From: Candidatus Peribacteraceae bacterium
Lineage (GTDB): Bacteria > Patescibacteriota > Gracilibacteria > Peribacterales > Peribacteraceae
DNA length: 34,663 bases
Direction: 5' to 3'
NCBI GenBank assembly: GCA_028712095.1
Contig: JAQTQU010000004.1
Span: 1-34,663, forward strand
Under the pieces are notes generated by a model. That model ran no database searches and was not told where the DNA came from. It saw nothing but the letters and a program-made list of their open reading frames with translations. Every line of letters starts with the position of its first letter. Position 1 is the first letter of the stretch. The translations under genes were made by a program, and so were the position numbers. Of the stretch, positions 1 through 11,225 are shown piece after piece.

Positions 1-2776
<2,776 letters not shown>

Positions 2777-2920
2777 ACGGGTGGGAGGGAAACGGAGATG
2801 GGAGGAGTTTTAGAAGTTGTTGAAGTGAGGAAGGCTGGAAAGGTTTTCGCGTACAAAAGACCGCAGCCCTTCTTGCGCTCTTCGTCTGAAAGAGGAGAAG
2901 GACTCCGGTGAATTGGACCT

Positions 2921-2948
2921 ATTCTACTGAGGAAAATTGCTGAAGCAA
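2921..2948 (-). promoter_or_regulatory. Putative sigma70-type promoter for rpoC (TTGCTT-N16-TAGAAT)
   Basis: Minus strand: -35 TTGCTT (2948-2943), 16-nt spacer, -10 TAGAAT (2926-2921), about 140 nt upstream of the rpoC start. Confidence 0.5.
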
Positions 2949-2970
2949 GTGAATGGCATTTTTCTTTTTT

Positions 2971-3060
2971 GCCTCACCCCCCTTCCCCCTCTCCGTACCG
3001 ACCTACGCCAACCCGCCTTCGCCAAGGCTGCGGACGGGCAGGCCGGAGAGGGGGCGTAAG
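2971..3060. repeat. GC-rich palindromic intergenic element, copy 1, with an inner hairpin-like insert
   Basis: Left arm GCCTCACCCCCCTTCCCCCTCTCCG and right arm CCGGAGAGGGGGCG; inner segment ACCTACGCCAACCCGCCTTCGCCAAGGCTGCGGACGGGCAGG. Confidence 0.75.
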
Positions 3061-3081
3061 CCGTTCTGCACAGAGCTATCG

Positions 3082-3333
3082 CTACCCTAGCCGTTTGTAT
3101 GTTTCCTCATTCCTCCTCGTCACGCGCCGGATTTCCGCTTTCCCCGATGTCGGATCCACGGTGAAGATGATGCGGTAATCTCCCACGCGCACGCGGAACC
3201 ACCCCTTCATGCCGCGCAGGGCCTTGAGACCGGGCACCTTTCGATAGTCGCGCCGAAGCTGTTCCATGAGGAGGAGCATGGCCTCCCGCTCAGTCGTGGA
3301 GAGGGCCCGGATGATTTTTTCGATCCTATCCAT
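3082..3333 (-). CDS. RelE/ParE-family toxin
   Basis: 83 aa with the RelE-type core GWFRVRVGDYRIIFTVD...EIRRVTRRNEETYKRLG; start overlaps the 3' end of the AbrB-like antitoxin gene. Confidence 0.85.
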   Translation of the reverse strand: MDRIEKIIRALSTTEREAMLLLMEQLRRDYRKVPGLKALRGMKGWFRVRVGDYRIIFTVDPTSGKAEIRRVTRRNEETYKRLG

Positions 3334-3571
3334 GCCGGATCTTCTTGAGGGTCCTGATGATCTGTTCCGGACTCACGCCCTCCCCGTCGTTGTCGCGGTC
3401 CGCGTCGAAGAGAATCTCATCCTCCGTGACGGAATCGAGGCGGAAGGGAATGATAACCAGACGGTCCCCGTGCATCTCCATGAGGTAGTGATCCGTCGGA
3501 AAATTCGCTCTCCACTGTCCGGGGAGCGTGATCTGGCCGCGCGTGGTGCTCTTCACGATCCTGGTCGTCAT
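3326..3571 (-). CDS. AbrB/SpoVT-fold antitoxin
   Basis: MTTRIVKSTTRGQITLPGQWRANFPTDHYLMEMHGDRLVIIPF is AbrB-like; 8-nt overlap with the toxin gene. Start reset from the ORF track 3706 to the ATG at 3571. Confidence 0.75.
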   Translation of the reverse strand: MTTRIVKSTTRGQITLPGQWRANFPTDHYLMEMHGDRLVIIPFRLDSVTEDEILFDADRDNDGEGVSPEQIIRTLKKIRHG

Positions 3572-3573
3572 AC

Positions 3574-3626
3574 AGAAAGTAAGAAAGTACGTAAGTAAGT
3601 ATATCGTATCCTCAAGGGCGGTGCAA
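3574..3626 (-). promoter_or_regulatory. Putative TA promoter (TTGCAC-N17-TATACT) followed by short direct repeats
   Basis: Minus strand -35 TTGCAC (3626-3621), 17-nt spacer, -10 TATACT (3603-3598). The 5' UTR consists of direct repeats (TACTTACTTACGTACTTTCTTACTTTC). Confidence 0.5.
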
Positions 3627-3708
3627 GGCCGAAAGAACCCAAAGGGAGGCAAGCGCATGGACGAGGATTTCTCTACTCCAAAATTCCTGGAAAAAACGGG
3701 CGACAACC

Positions 3709-5940
3709 CTATCGGCCTTTTTCCTTTTTGCTCCGACTATTGATCTGTTCGGCATCCCGCAAAATTTCGTCCAGCGGTTGTCCGGTCGGGGATGAGGACG
3801 TCTCTGCCGGTGCCGGAAACAGATCCAAATCCGGCGGCCATACGAATGCGGGTTCATTCACTTCGAAGAAGACGACGCCGATTGAGCGCGCAAGATTTTC
3901 ATCCGTCGCGGCGTCGATGAGGGCGAGAACCGCCCGCGCGCGCTTGTCGCCTTCGCCTCCCGGAACATCGCGCCAGCGCGACCATGACTGCGTCACCGCA
4001 TCGATCGCGTTCGCCACCTTCCCCTTCCGTTCGCCACGGAACGCATCCGCGCCGTTCCAGGCGTCGATGCCCTGCCGTTGCCACGAAAATTGCAGTCCGC
4101 GCTCCGCGATTTTTCCTCTCTCGTCATCGGTCAGCTCGCGGATCTCGCCTTTGATCTTCTCTAAGCGACGCTCTATCGTCTTTTCGAGTTTTTCGGGTTC
4201 CGGAGCGGGCGCTTCCGTAGATGGCACGGAGTCAGCCGATCCCACGGACTTTTTTTCCGCAGACTCCTCTGCCGCCGGTGCGGGGACGATAGGTTTCGCC
4301 TCCGGCTTGGCCGGAGCGGATTGAGGCGCTTTGGGAGTCGCCGGGGCCGCCGACGACGGTGCGCTGAATCTTGCGATCGTCTTCCGCAGTGCATCCTTAT
4401 TCCAAAACTCCCATGCTTTCCCCATCCAACGCTCCGCCAAACGCCCCAAGCCGCCAAGCAATCCAGATGCGACGGGAGGAGTAGCCGCGGGTTTGTCAGC
4501 CGCACTCCCGGAGAGGCTCCCGGACCCGGGCGAAGGTGCAGGCCGCGTTCGGGACGATCCTCGCTGCGCGGGCTGCGCCGAGACCACTTCCTCCCGAGAC
4601 TCTCCGGAAGCCAGCACCATGTCGATGAAGTGACGCAGCGACCCGATGTTGCGCGGGGCGACGCCGTTCACCGCCCGGGGAGAGAATCGACCCGACAAGA
4701 GTCCCCTGATGATCCGATCAGCGTCGCGGTGCTCGCGGCTCGCCCACCGGAATGTCCCCGCATCCATCTGGCCGCGCAGATACTCGCAGGCCTGCCGCGC
4801 TGCGGGGTCCTGACCCGCGATTGCGGCGATCCGGCCGAGGAGCCCGCGCAGTCGCGGACGCTCGTTCGCGCGCTCGCCGGAACTGCGGGGCAGCCGGGGC
4901 GCAGGGCGCTCGCGAGCCGCCGGTGCAGGTTGCGAGGGGACTGGCGCCGCGGGAACTTTGGCGCGGGAGGAGGGTTTCGTACCGAAAATTTTGGGGTATC
5001 CCTCCACCTGCACCCACGCGCCTTCCGGCACGTACGTGACTTCGATGCGCGTGCCGTCCAAGGTGCGTGCGACGTTGACCCCCGCCTGCTCCAGCGCGCG
5101 GCGATGGGTATCTTCCTGCTTTCGTTCCTGCTCGATCGCGTTCAGCCGGCTCCCCGCCGTTCCGACCTGCGTGAAGGGGTTGCTCTCCATCGGCAGGTTG
5201 TTGAGCATGATCGACTGCGGCAGGACGAGGTTCTCCGCGCCTTCATTGCCGGGAACATTCCGGAGCGCCGTGAGGTTGTTCCCCTCCCATCCCGTCGCGG
5301 AGAAGGAGATGATGATGCGCTCGTTCCTGCCGCGCTGCCCCCGTGCATCGGGATGACCGAAGGGGATATCGAAGACATGGGAGGAAGGCATGCGCTCCCT
5401 TTCCCCCTGTGGCGGGACCCACTCCGAAGCCGGCGGTTTCTCCGCCTCCAGTCCCACTTTCGTCTCCCAGTCGGCCAGCTCCGCCTCCATCTGACTGATG
5501 AAGCCGGCACACTTCTCAAGGGGGTCGCGGGCCGCCCCGGGGGTTCTCTCGGCTTCATTCAGGTTCAATTTGTATTGATCGATGATGCGTTCGTAGAGGC
5601 CGCGGAAGTTATTGAGTTCATGGATCTTTGTTGTTTTCTTGTCGAAGAGAGGCAACCGCTCGAGCGCTGGTTTCTTATCGATCTCCTGATCGAGATCCCG
5701 GATGTGCCGTGCGATCTGCCGCTCAATTTTCTCCTTGCGCCGCTTCGCGCTCCTCTCCCGTTTAAACAATTCATAAAGGAGGATACCGGCGGGCTTCTCG
5801 ACGCGCTTCGGGGATTGAGCCTCGGGCGATCCGGGAACCTCGCCCCGTGGGAAACCCTCTCTGTAGGCCGAAGGTTTATTCGGCTCATTCTTGCGCGTGA
5901 GGCGCGACTCGCCGATGGAGGAGTGATGGAGCCGGATCAT
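3709..5940 (-). CDS. Hypothetical 743-aa protein: charged/coiled N-terminus, central folded region, Pro/Ala-rich linker
   Basis: Long ORF translationally coupled to the upstream small gene by an ATGA overlap (5937-5940); domain-like segments separated by low-complexity PAPAAEES-type linkers. Confidence 0.85.
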   Translation of the reverse strand: MIRLHHSSIGESRLTRKNEPNKPSAYREGFPRGEVPGSPEAQSPKRVEKPAGILLYELFKRERSAKRRKEKIERQIARHIRDLDQEIDKKPALERLPLFDKKTTKIHELNNFRGLYERIIDQYKLNLNEAERTPGAARDPLEKCAGFISQMEAELADWETKVGLEAEKPPASEWVPPQGERERMPSSHVFDIPFGHPDARGQRGRNERIIISFSATGWEGNNLTALRNVPGNEGAENLVLPQSIMLNNLPMESNPFTQVGTAGSRLNAIEQERKQEDTHRRALEQAGVNVARTLDGTRIEVTYVPEGAWVQVEGYPKIFGTKPSSRAKVPAAPVPSQPAPAARERPAPRLPRSSGERANERPRLRGLLGRIAAIAGQDPAARQACEYLRGQMDAGTFRWASREHRDADRIIRGLLSGRFSPRAVNGVAPRNIGSLRHFIDMVLASGESREEVVSAQPAQRGSSRTRPAPSPGSGSLSGSAADKPAATPPVASGLLGGLGRLAERWMGKAWEFWNKDALRKTIARFSAPSSAAPATPKAPQSAPAKPEAKPIVPAPAAEESAEKKSVGSADSVPSTEAPAPEPEKLEKTIERRLEKIKGEIRELTDDERGKIAERGLQFSWQRQGIDAWNGADAFRGERKGKVANAIDAVTQSWSRWRDVPGGEGDKRARAVLALIDAATDENLARSIGVVFFEVNEPAFVWPPDLDLFPAPAETSSSPTGQPLDEILRDAEQINSRSKKEKGR

Positions 5941-6263
5941 GGGTTGCGGGGAGGATTGTCCGTATTGAGCTTCTTCTCCACGCGCTCGATATCCCGCTCC
6001 TGCCCGCGCATCTCGCTCTCGGCCCGCCGGACCTTGCGGAATGCCTGCTCCGCCTGCGTGAGATTCTGTTCGGCTGCGACGAGGGCTTTCTCCGCCTCCG
6101 CTTCCTTCTCCCTGATCCGCTCATTGAAGTGCGTGAGCCGATCCGCCAATTCCCCCCGCTCATCATCATTGAGCCGCTCGCCGATGTTGAGCGCACGCGC
6201 GCGGGCGGACTCCGGAAGGGATTCCAGTGTGCGAACGGTCTTCTGGAACGTGTGTGTATCCAC
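5937..6263 (-). CDS. Small coiled-coil protein, paralog of the 9096-9407 product
   Basis: The ORF track starts at TTG 6275, but a GTG at 6263 gives (M)DTHTFQKTVRTLESLPESARARALNIGERLNDDER, which aligns without gaps to MNQKTFMQELAKLIAIPAVQAARARIVGEGLSDADR of 9096-9407. Confidence 0.8.
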   Translation of the reverse strand: MDTHTFQKTVRTLESLPESARARALNIGERLNDDERGELADRLTHFNERIREKEAEAEKALVAAEQNLTQAEQAFRKVRRAESEMRGQERDIERVEKKLNTDNPPRNP

Positions 6264-6274
6264 TGTTAATTGCA

Positions 6275-6283
6275 ATTATAGCA
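6275..6283 (-). promoter_or_regulatory. Extended -10 promoter TGCTATAAT
   Basis: Minus strand TG-C-TATAAT (6283-6275), with the GTG start 12 nt downstream of the -10. Confidence 0.55.
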
Positions 6284-6390
6284 CATTAATAGTATCAATG
6301 CCATATTCCATGCAATAACCGACAACACGGTAAATCGGCATTTCTTACCATCAAAGCATCTCTCAAATCACCCTCTCATCGTGATGCCGG

Positions 6391-6434
6391 ACCCCGAGAC
6401 TCGGGGGGCAAAGGCGGCGGGTTTCCTCCGCCAC
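6391..6434 (-). terminator. Tandem GC-rich hairpins between the two coiled-coil cassettes (possible terminator)
   Basis: Minus strand TGGCGGAGGAAACCCGCCGCC followed by CCCCGAGTCTCGGGG, just after the stop codon of the 882-aa gene. No long U-tract, so intrinsic termination is uncertain. Confidence 0.4.
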
Positions 6435-6439
6435 CATGG

Positions 6440-9088
6440 TTACTTCTTGCTTTCCAGCTTCTTCACGACCTCCTCGATCTCCCGAAGCATCTTGTAGCTC
6501 GGGAATTTTTTGTACTCTGCTCCAGGATCTTTGATGTACAACTCACCGCGCCGCTCGCGCTCCTGTAATGCCGCGAGTCCCTCCCGCAGCGAGGGAAGGG
6601 ATTTCTGACTGCCTCCATGGGCGATCAACCGATGAAGTGCACGCAAAGCATTTATGGCCTCTTCAAATTTTTCCGCCTGGCTCACCACTTCTTCCCGCTG
6701 GGCCACCCGCTTCGCGTCCTCTCCATTCGTCTCTTGCGCTGCAACACGCGCTCGATCGTTCTCCCGCTGCATCGCAAGAAGGTCCGTCTGCCAACGCAGG
6801 AGCTCTGTGATGCGTTGCTCCTGCTCCGGCGTCAGAAGACCGGATTTCTTTGCATCATGGAGCAGTGATCCCTCCTTCCGAACCGCACCGAGAGCGCGCG
6901 CGATATGCTCGGGTGTCGCGCCTGACGCATCCGCTCGAGATCGGAGGCCGTTGGTGGCGGCCTGAAGCGCGGGGAGCTTTGCATTCAGTTCCTTTTTCAA
7001 CAGAGCGTCGCGCAATTCCCGCTCATCCTGCTCCAGGCGGGACTGAGCCCTTTTAAGCTCATCAAAGCGGTTTTTGAGTTCCGGCGGCAACGCAGACGGA
7101 CCGGCGCGGAAGAGGGAACTCCCCTCTGCACGGACCGCGTCGAGCGCCGCTTCGATCTCCCCGACCGTCGCCGTGCTCCGCCGCCGACCTCCGGTTTCAT
7201 AGACTTTCGCCCACGCGCCGTCCGTCGCCGCACGGAGGATCGGCGCTTGCTCTATCGCCTGTCGCCTGAGGCACTCTGCCTTCTTCCCCTTCCACTTGCG
7301 GTCAAGGGCGAGGAGCTCGCCGATCCGTTCCCCCACACCCTCCTCGTCGGCAAAGCCCCGGAGGTACGTTTGCTCGCGATGGATCGCGCCGAGCACCCGA
7401 TCAACACGATCCACCGTGGGCGCGGCATCACGATCGATCATATCATCCAGGATATTCGTCTGCGCCTTACAGAGTTCGCGGACGCGCACCTTGGCGGCCT
7501 GCGTCATCTGCAGTTCCTTTCCGTCTCTCCCCTTCAGTTTCCACCGAACCTCGCGGTCGGGATCAAAGTTGCGGTAGAGCAGACTCCCCTCCTGACGAAT
7601 CTGCGTGAGCGTATCCTCCGCCACTTCTTCGTAGGAGCGCCGTTCATCCTCCACCGTCGGACGCACAAATCTCTTGGCCTCCGCCAGGTGAGTGCGGGCC
7701 TTCTCCAGATCCGCTTCCGCATCCGTCAGAGGTTTGCGTGTGTCCCGGTATGCCTTCTCTTTCTGCTCGCGGATCGTCTTCAGCTTTGCCAGGGCATTCT
7801 GTGTCTCCGTGAGGCTTTCTTTCCGGGCCTGCTCATTCCCCTCACGGACTGTGACGTCTCCGGCGGCCTTCTCTTTGTCGAGTGCCTCCTGCTTTTTGAC
7901 ATTCGCCGCTCCGCGCAGATCTTCCGGCTTCTTCTCCGCCGCAATTTCCGCTCCCAGTGCGGCAATGTCGTCTGTGATTTTCTTCTTCTTCGCCTGAGCA
8001 TCGGCATTATTCTCCGCTGCCATCCGGGCCGCTTTGGCCCGCGCGGCTTCAATTTGCGGTGCCTTCACGGCGGCATCGCCCGCTCCTGCATTGATGCGAG
8101 CTGTCTCCTGAACCAGATCCGCTTTGAGCTTCTTGTCTGTCTCATCCCACTGCAGGTCAACGGCATTCTCCTCCTGCGCCTTCTTGTCTTTCTTCTCGTT
8201 CAGCTGATCCTGCTTGAGCTTGCGTTGACCTTCAACCTCTCCGGCCTTCCGCTCCAGATCCGCAGCTTCCGTCCGCAACTTCTGGGCATCTTCGATCTGT
8301 TTCTTGGCATCCGTGAGCGCCTTCGTCGCCTGCTGGGACAATTCCGCGGCAACAGTGACTTCCAGATTCGCGTCGGCTTCATCCTGAATGGCAGCATCCA
8401 TTTCGCTCTTGAGCTTGCGCAGGTTCTTCCCCGAAAGACCGCGCTGCTGATCCTGCACTTCGCGCTCCGCCTCCGTGATCTCCCGCTGCGCTTTCCTGAC
8501 CTCCGTGTCTTTGTACACCTGCTCACGGAACGTGCGGTAGATTTGCACCCCCTTGTCGGTCCTCTGCGCGCTGTCCGTCGCCAGGCGCTGGAATGATTCC
8601 TCGATTTTGCCTGTCTGCTGCGTGTACCACATCACGAGGTTGTCCAGATTCTCCACAATCTGTTCCTCTTCCGCCGCCGTCTGTCGGATCACCTGCGCCT
8701 GCCGCTCGAAGGTCTCGAACTTGGGCAGCGCGCCGTAGCGGGCAATGCCTCTCTCCACCGCTTGTTTTCTCTCCCGCTCCAACGTGTTCAAAGCGTTCTG
8801 CAAATCCCCGCCTGCATTCTTCAGATAACCCATGACTTCCTCATAGTTGATTCCGCTCTTCTCCGCGCCGCGCGTCTCAAGATCGTGGATGCGCGCATTC
8901 ACGGCCTCGAGGAGCTCACTCGCGAGCTTCCGCGACCGCTCAAAACGCTGGCCGACACGCTCCTGCTCCTCCCGCGTCAGGCGCAGCAACTCATTCGTTT
9001 CGCCCTGATATTTTTTCATACCCCGCCTGTACATCTCTTCGAAACCCCAATTCGGATTGGAAGGCCGATGATCGAATCCATCAGCCAT
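6440..9088 (-). CDS. Hypothetical 882-aa coiled-coil protein with about four degenerate internal repeats
   Basis: Long Lys/Glu/Ala/Gln-rich coiled-coil composition; repeated motif (I/V)xxEGSLLx...RIxELLxxQ in the C-terminal half. Confidence 0.88.
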   Translation of the reverse strand: MADGFDHRPSNPNWGFEEMYRRGMKKYQGETNELLRLTREEQERVGQRFERSRKLASELLEAVNARIHDLETRGAEKSGINYEEVMGYLKNAGGDLQNALNTLERERKQAVERGIARYGALPKFETFERQAQVIRQTAAEEEQIVENLDNLVMWYTQQTGKIEESFQRLATDSAQRTDKGVQIYRTFREQVYKDTEVRKAQREITEAEREVQDQQRGLSGKNLRKLKSEMDAAIQDEADANLEVTVAAELSQQATKALTDAKKQIEDAQKLRTEAADLERKAGEVEGQRKLKQDQLNEKKDKKAQEENAVDLQWDETDKKLKADLVQETARINAGAGDAAVKAPQIEAARAKAARMAAENNADAQAKKKKITDDIAALGAEIAAEKKPEDLRGAANVKKQEALDKEKAAGDVTVREGNEQARKESLTETQNALAKLKTIREQKEKAYRDTRKPLTDAEADLEKARTHLAEAKRFVRPTVEDERRSYEEVAEDTLTQIRQEGSLLYRNFDPDREVRWKLKGRDGKELQMTQAAKVRVRELCKAQTNILDDMIDRDAAPTVDRVDRVLGAIHREQTYLRGFADEEGVGERIGELLALDRKWKGKKAECLRRQAIEQAPILRAATDGAWAKVYETGGRRRSTATVGEIEAALDAVRAEGSSLFRAGPSALPPELKNRFDELKRAQSRLEQDERELRDALLKKELNAKLPALQAATNGLRSRADASGATPEHIARALGAVRKEGSLLHDAKKSGLLTPEQEQRITELLRWQTDLLAMQRENDRARVAAQETNGEDAKRVAQREEVVSQAEKFEEAINALRALHRLIAHGGSQKSLPSLREGLAALQERERRGELYIKDPGAEYKKFPSYKMLREIEEVVKKLESKK

Positions 9089-9095
9089 GAGAGAA

Positions 9096-9407
9096 TCAGG
9101 AAAGATTGACGATCTGCTCCTCTGCGGAGCCTAAGTTCCTGGAACGTTCGGCCTGTTCCGCCTCCTCGCGGACTTCCTTCTTGAGACGCCTGCTCATGTT
9201 CCGGACCGCGCTATCAAACCCGTCGAGCGCCTTGAGCTGCCGGACATGCGCCTGCGAAAGCGCCGCATGCGCCTCGGTGAGCTTTTTCATGAATTGTGCG
9301 CGGTCGGCATCCGAAAGCCCCTCGCCCACGATCCGCGCCCGTGCGGCCTGCACCGCCGGAATGGCGATGAGCTTGGCGAGTTCCTGCATGAAGGTTTTTT
9401 GATTCAT
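9096..9407 (-). CDS. Small coiled-coil protein, paralog of the 5937-6263 product
   Basis: 103-aa ORF ending 7 nt before the 882-aa gene, preceded by an extended -10 box; ungapped N-terminal alignment with the other small protein. Confidence 0.85.
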   Translation of the reverse strand: MNQKTFMQELAKLIAIPAVQAARARIVGEGLSDADRAQFMKKLTEAHAALSQAHVRQLKALDGFDSAVRNMSRRLKKEVREEAEQAERSRNLGSAEEQIVNLS

Positions 9408-9432
9408 GTGGGTTTAGGTGTTCTTTCCTACT

Positions 9433-9441
9433 ATTATAACA
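9433..9441 (-). promoter_or_regulatory. Extended -10 promoter TGTTATAAT
   Basis: Minus strand TG-T-TATAAT about 25 nt upstream of the ATG at 9407, with a purine-rich AGGAAAG between. Confidence 0.55.
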
Positions 9442-9529
9442 GAAACTGCCTTACAGCTCAATAACCCATTTGAGCCCTTCCCTGAAGCCATTTCATCCAA
9501 TCCTAACCCTATCCCGAACCCTTCCCGCC

Positions 9530-9895
9530 CTACTCCCCACGCCCTACACCCTCTTCAATCAGTTGCTTCCCCTCCTGAATCTTCTCCACTCCCTCCTGCA
9601 CCTTCGCGGCACGATCCTGGATCTCCTGCACTGTCGCCTGCGCACCGCTCATCACCTGCGCACCCAGCTCCACGGCGGCACGGCCGGCCTCGACTGTTCC
9701 CCCCACGGTTTCGCGTGTGGTGGCAATCGCGCCGCTTGCGGTACCAGTGAGCTGCGCCCACCATTCCCGTACCCGTGCCTGTTGACGCTCGACCGGAGCG
9801 CAGCCCGAAAGGAGCACGGCAAAAAGAAAAAGGCTCCAAAGCAGGGCGAGTGATGTTCCCCGCAAACCGCCGGACCGGGCACGGCGTGCTTCCAT
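9530..9895 (-). CDS. Small putative lipoprotein
   Basis: MEARRARSGGLRGTSLALLWSLFLFAVLLSGCAPVERQQ: n-region, hydrophobic h-region and lipobox LLSGC, then an amphipathic helical mature part. Confidence 0.7.
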   Translation of the reverse strand: MEARRARSGGLRGTSLALLWSLFLFAVLLSGCAPVERQQARVREWWAQLTGTASGAIATTRETVGGTVEAGRAAVELGAQVMSGAQATVQEIQDRAAKVQEGVEKIQEGKQLIEEGVGRGE

Positions 9896-9899
9896 ACAA

Positions 9900-10283
9900 T
9901 TACGCGATATCCGAACCTGTGCTCGTGCTGCTCTGCTCCATGCCGAATTTCTTGAAGAGCAGATCGAACGAGCCATCGGACTGATCGAGCGCCTCGTGAA
10001 GCATTTTGACCTCATGGTCACTCAACTTGAGCGAAGAAGAGACGTTCTGCCGGGCATCGGATTCGATGGGACGCGCGCCCAATTTCTCCACACCCTGAAG
10101 GGAGGCATGCAGGACGATGTAGGCGTTGCACGTATCGCACTTGAGCTGCAGCAGCATGGCATTCTCGCTCACCACGCGCACCGCGCCGAAATCGACCGGC
10201 ACCTGCTTGCCACACTGCGGGCAACGCATCTGATTGCGGATCCGGAGGAGGATTTGCTGCAGCGTGTGCGGGTCCAATTCCAT
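9900..10283 (-). CDS. Small zinc-ribbon-like protein
   Basis: MELDPHTLQQILLRIRNQMRCPQCGKQVPVDFGAVRV...LKCDTCNAYIVLH: CPQC/CDTC pair. Start trimmed to the ATG at 10283. Confidence 0.75.
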   Translation of the reverse strand: MELDPHTLQQILLRIRNQMRCPQCGKQVPVDFGAVRVVSENAMLLQLKCDTCNAYIVLHASLQGVEKLGARPIESDARQNVSSSLKLSDHEVKMLHEALDQSDGSFDLLFKKFGMEQSSTSTGSDIA

Positions 10284-10345
10284 CACTGCAAGTATACCAC
10301 GAAGGAGCATTTCACTCAAAGAAATCAAGTGGCTGAAGAGACCGA

Positions 10346-10500
10346 CCTCACCCCCCAACCCCCTCTCCCTGCCAACCCCATTCGCCAACGGGAGAGGGGG
10401 CGTACTCTTTCTGTCTTAATAACATTTCAGAATGACAACGTGTGCCCCCTCTCCATGAAGGAATCGTGGGCGGGATGGAGAGGGGGATAGGGGGTGAGGC
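10346..10500. repeat. GC-rich palindromic intergenic element, copies 2 and 3 nested as a composite
   Basis: CCTCACCCCCCAACCCCCTCTCCC ... GGGAGAGGGGGCG then GCCCCCTCTCCATGAAGGAATCG ... ATGGAGAGGGGGATAGGGGGTGAGGC. The outermost arms are also mutually complementary. Confidence 0.75.
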
Positions 10501-10559
10501 AATGCTCCTCCAACCCAAACATTTTCATCCCCGGCCAATAGGCGCTACACTTTCATTCC

Positions 10560-11225
10560 GTGCCACGACCACCACGGATTTCGCGCAAGAGTGAACCTGA
10601 CATGCCGCAGGAATCTTTGGTGCGTGTGCGCAGCGTTCCGCACAGGAAAAAACGCGCCGCGCCCCCTCCTGCGACTCTATCGGCGGCTTTGCCTGTGACA
10701 GCGGTGCAGCCGGCAGAACGGCAGGGTTTCACGCTGCACGCCGCGGCGGCGGTGGCTGCCATTGTCGCCGTCGTTGTGCTCTCACAGGGTGCGCTCCGGG
10801 ACGGTGCATCCTCACTCACGGCCGCACTCATTCCCGGCGAGCGGGCCGAGATCGGTCTGGAGCACACGAAACCCGTGACCCTCTCGCTCTCGTTCACCAC
10901 GAACGGTACGAATGGGGTGATGGACATCCGTCACGATGCACTCGAAACGGTGTATCTGAGCCTCCCCTCCACGTGGATCAGGCGCGAGGTGGGCGGCGTT
11001 CCGCTCACGGCTGTCACGGCGGATCCGCCGGTGTTCGGCTTCACACGGTGGAGCATGCCGGCCGGCGCTCTGGTTTCGTTTGACGTGACGCCCCCCTCCA
11101 CGATTCTGCTGCACAATCCATCGGGAATCCCTGCTGACATCAGACTCACGCGCGTAGATCTTGAACAAAATGCCGTGGAGCGCGATATTCTGCTCGTACA
11201 GGAAGGGAGCATCCTTCTGTGGTAA
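10560..11225 (+). CDS. Hypothetical single-pass membrane protein
   Basis: 221-aa ORF from GTG; basic N-terminus, TM-like segment FTLHAAAAVAAIVAVVVLSQGAL, then a beta-rich exterior region; TACACT box 8 nt upstream. Confidence 0.7.
   Translation: MPRPPRISRKSEPDMPQESLVRVRSVPHRKKRAAPPPATLSAALPVTAVQPAERQGFTLHAAAAVAAIVAVVVLSQGALRDGASSLTAALIPGERAEIGLEHTKPVTLSLSFTTNGTNGVMDIRHDALETVYLSLPSTWIRREVGGVPLTAVTADPPVFGFTRWSMPAGALVSFDVTPPSTILLHNPSGIPADIRLTRVDLEQNAVERDILLVQEGSILLW

Noticed and set aside
4321-6318. 665-aa plus-strand ORF
   Set aside because: Antisense to the 743-aa and small coiled-coil genes; Arg/Gly/Leu-rich shadow composition and no start signal; the minus genes have operon structure and promoters.
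7247-8596. 449-aa plus-strand Leu/Arg-rich ORF
   Set aside because: Antisense to the coiled-coil gene; Leu/Arg-rich composition is what Lys/Glu/Gln-rich codons give in reverse.
9480-9560. Telomere-like CCCTA/CCCTT string downstream of the lipoprotein gene
   Set aside because: Irregular C-rich low complexity with no consistent unit.
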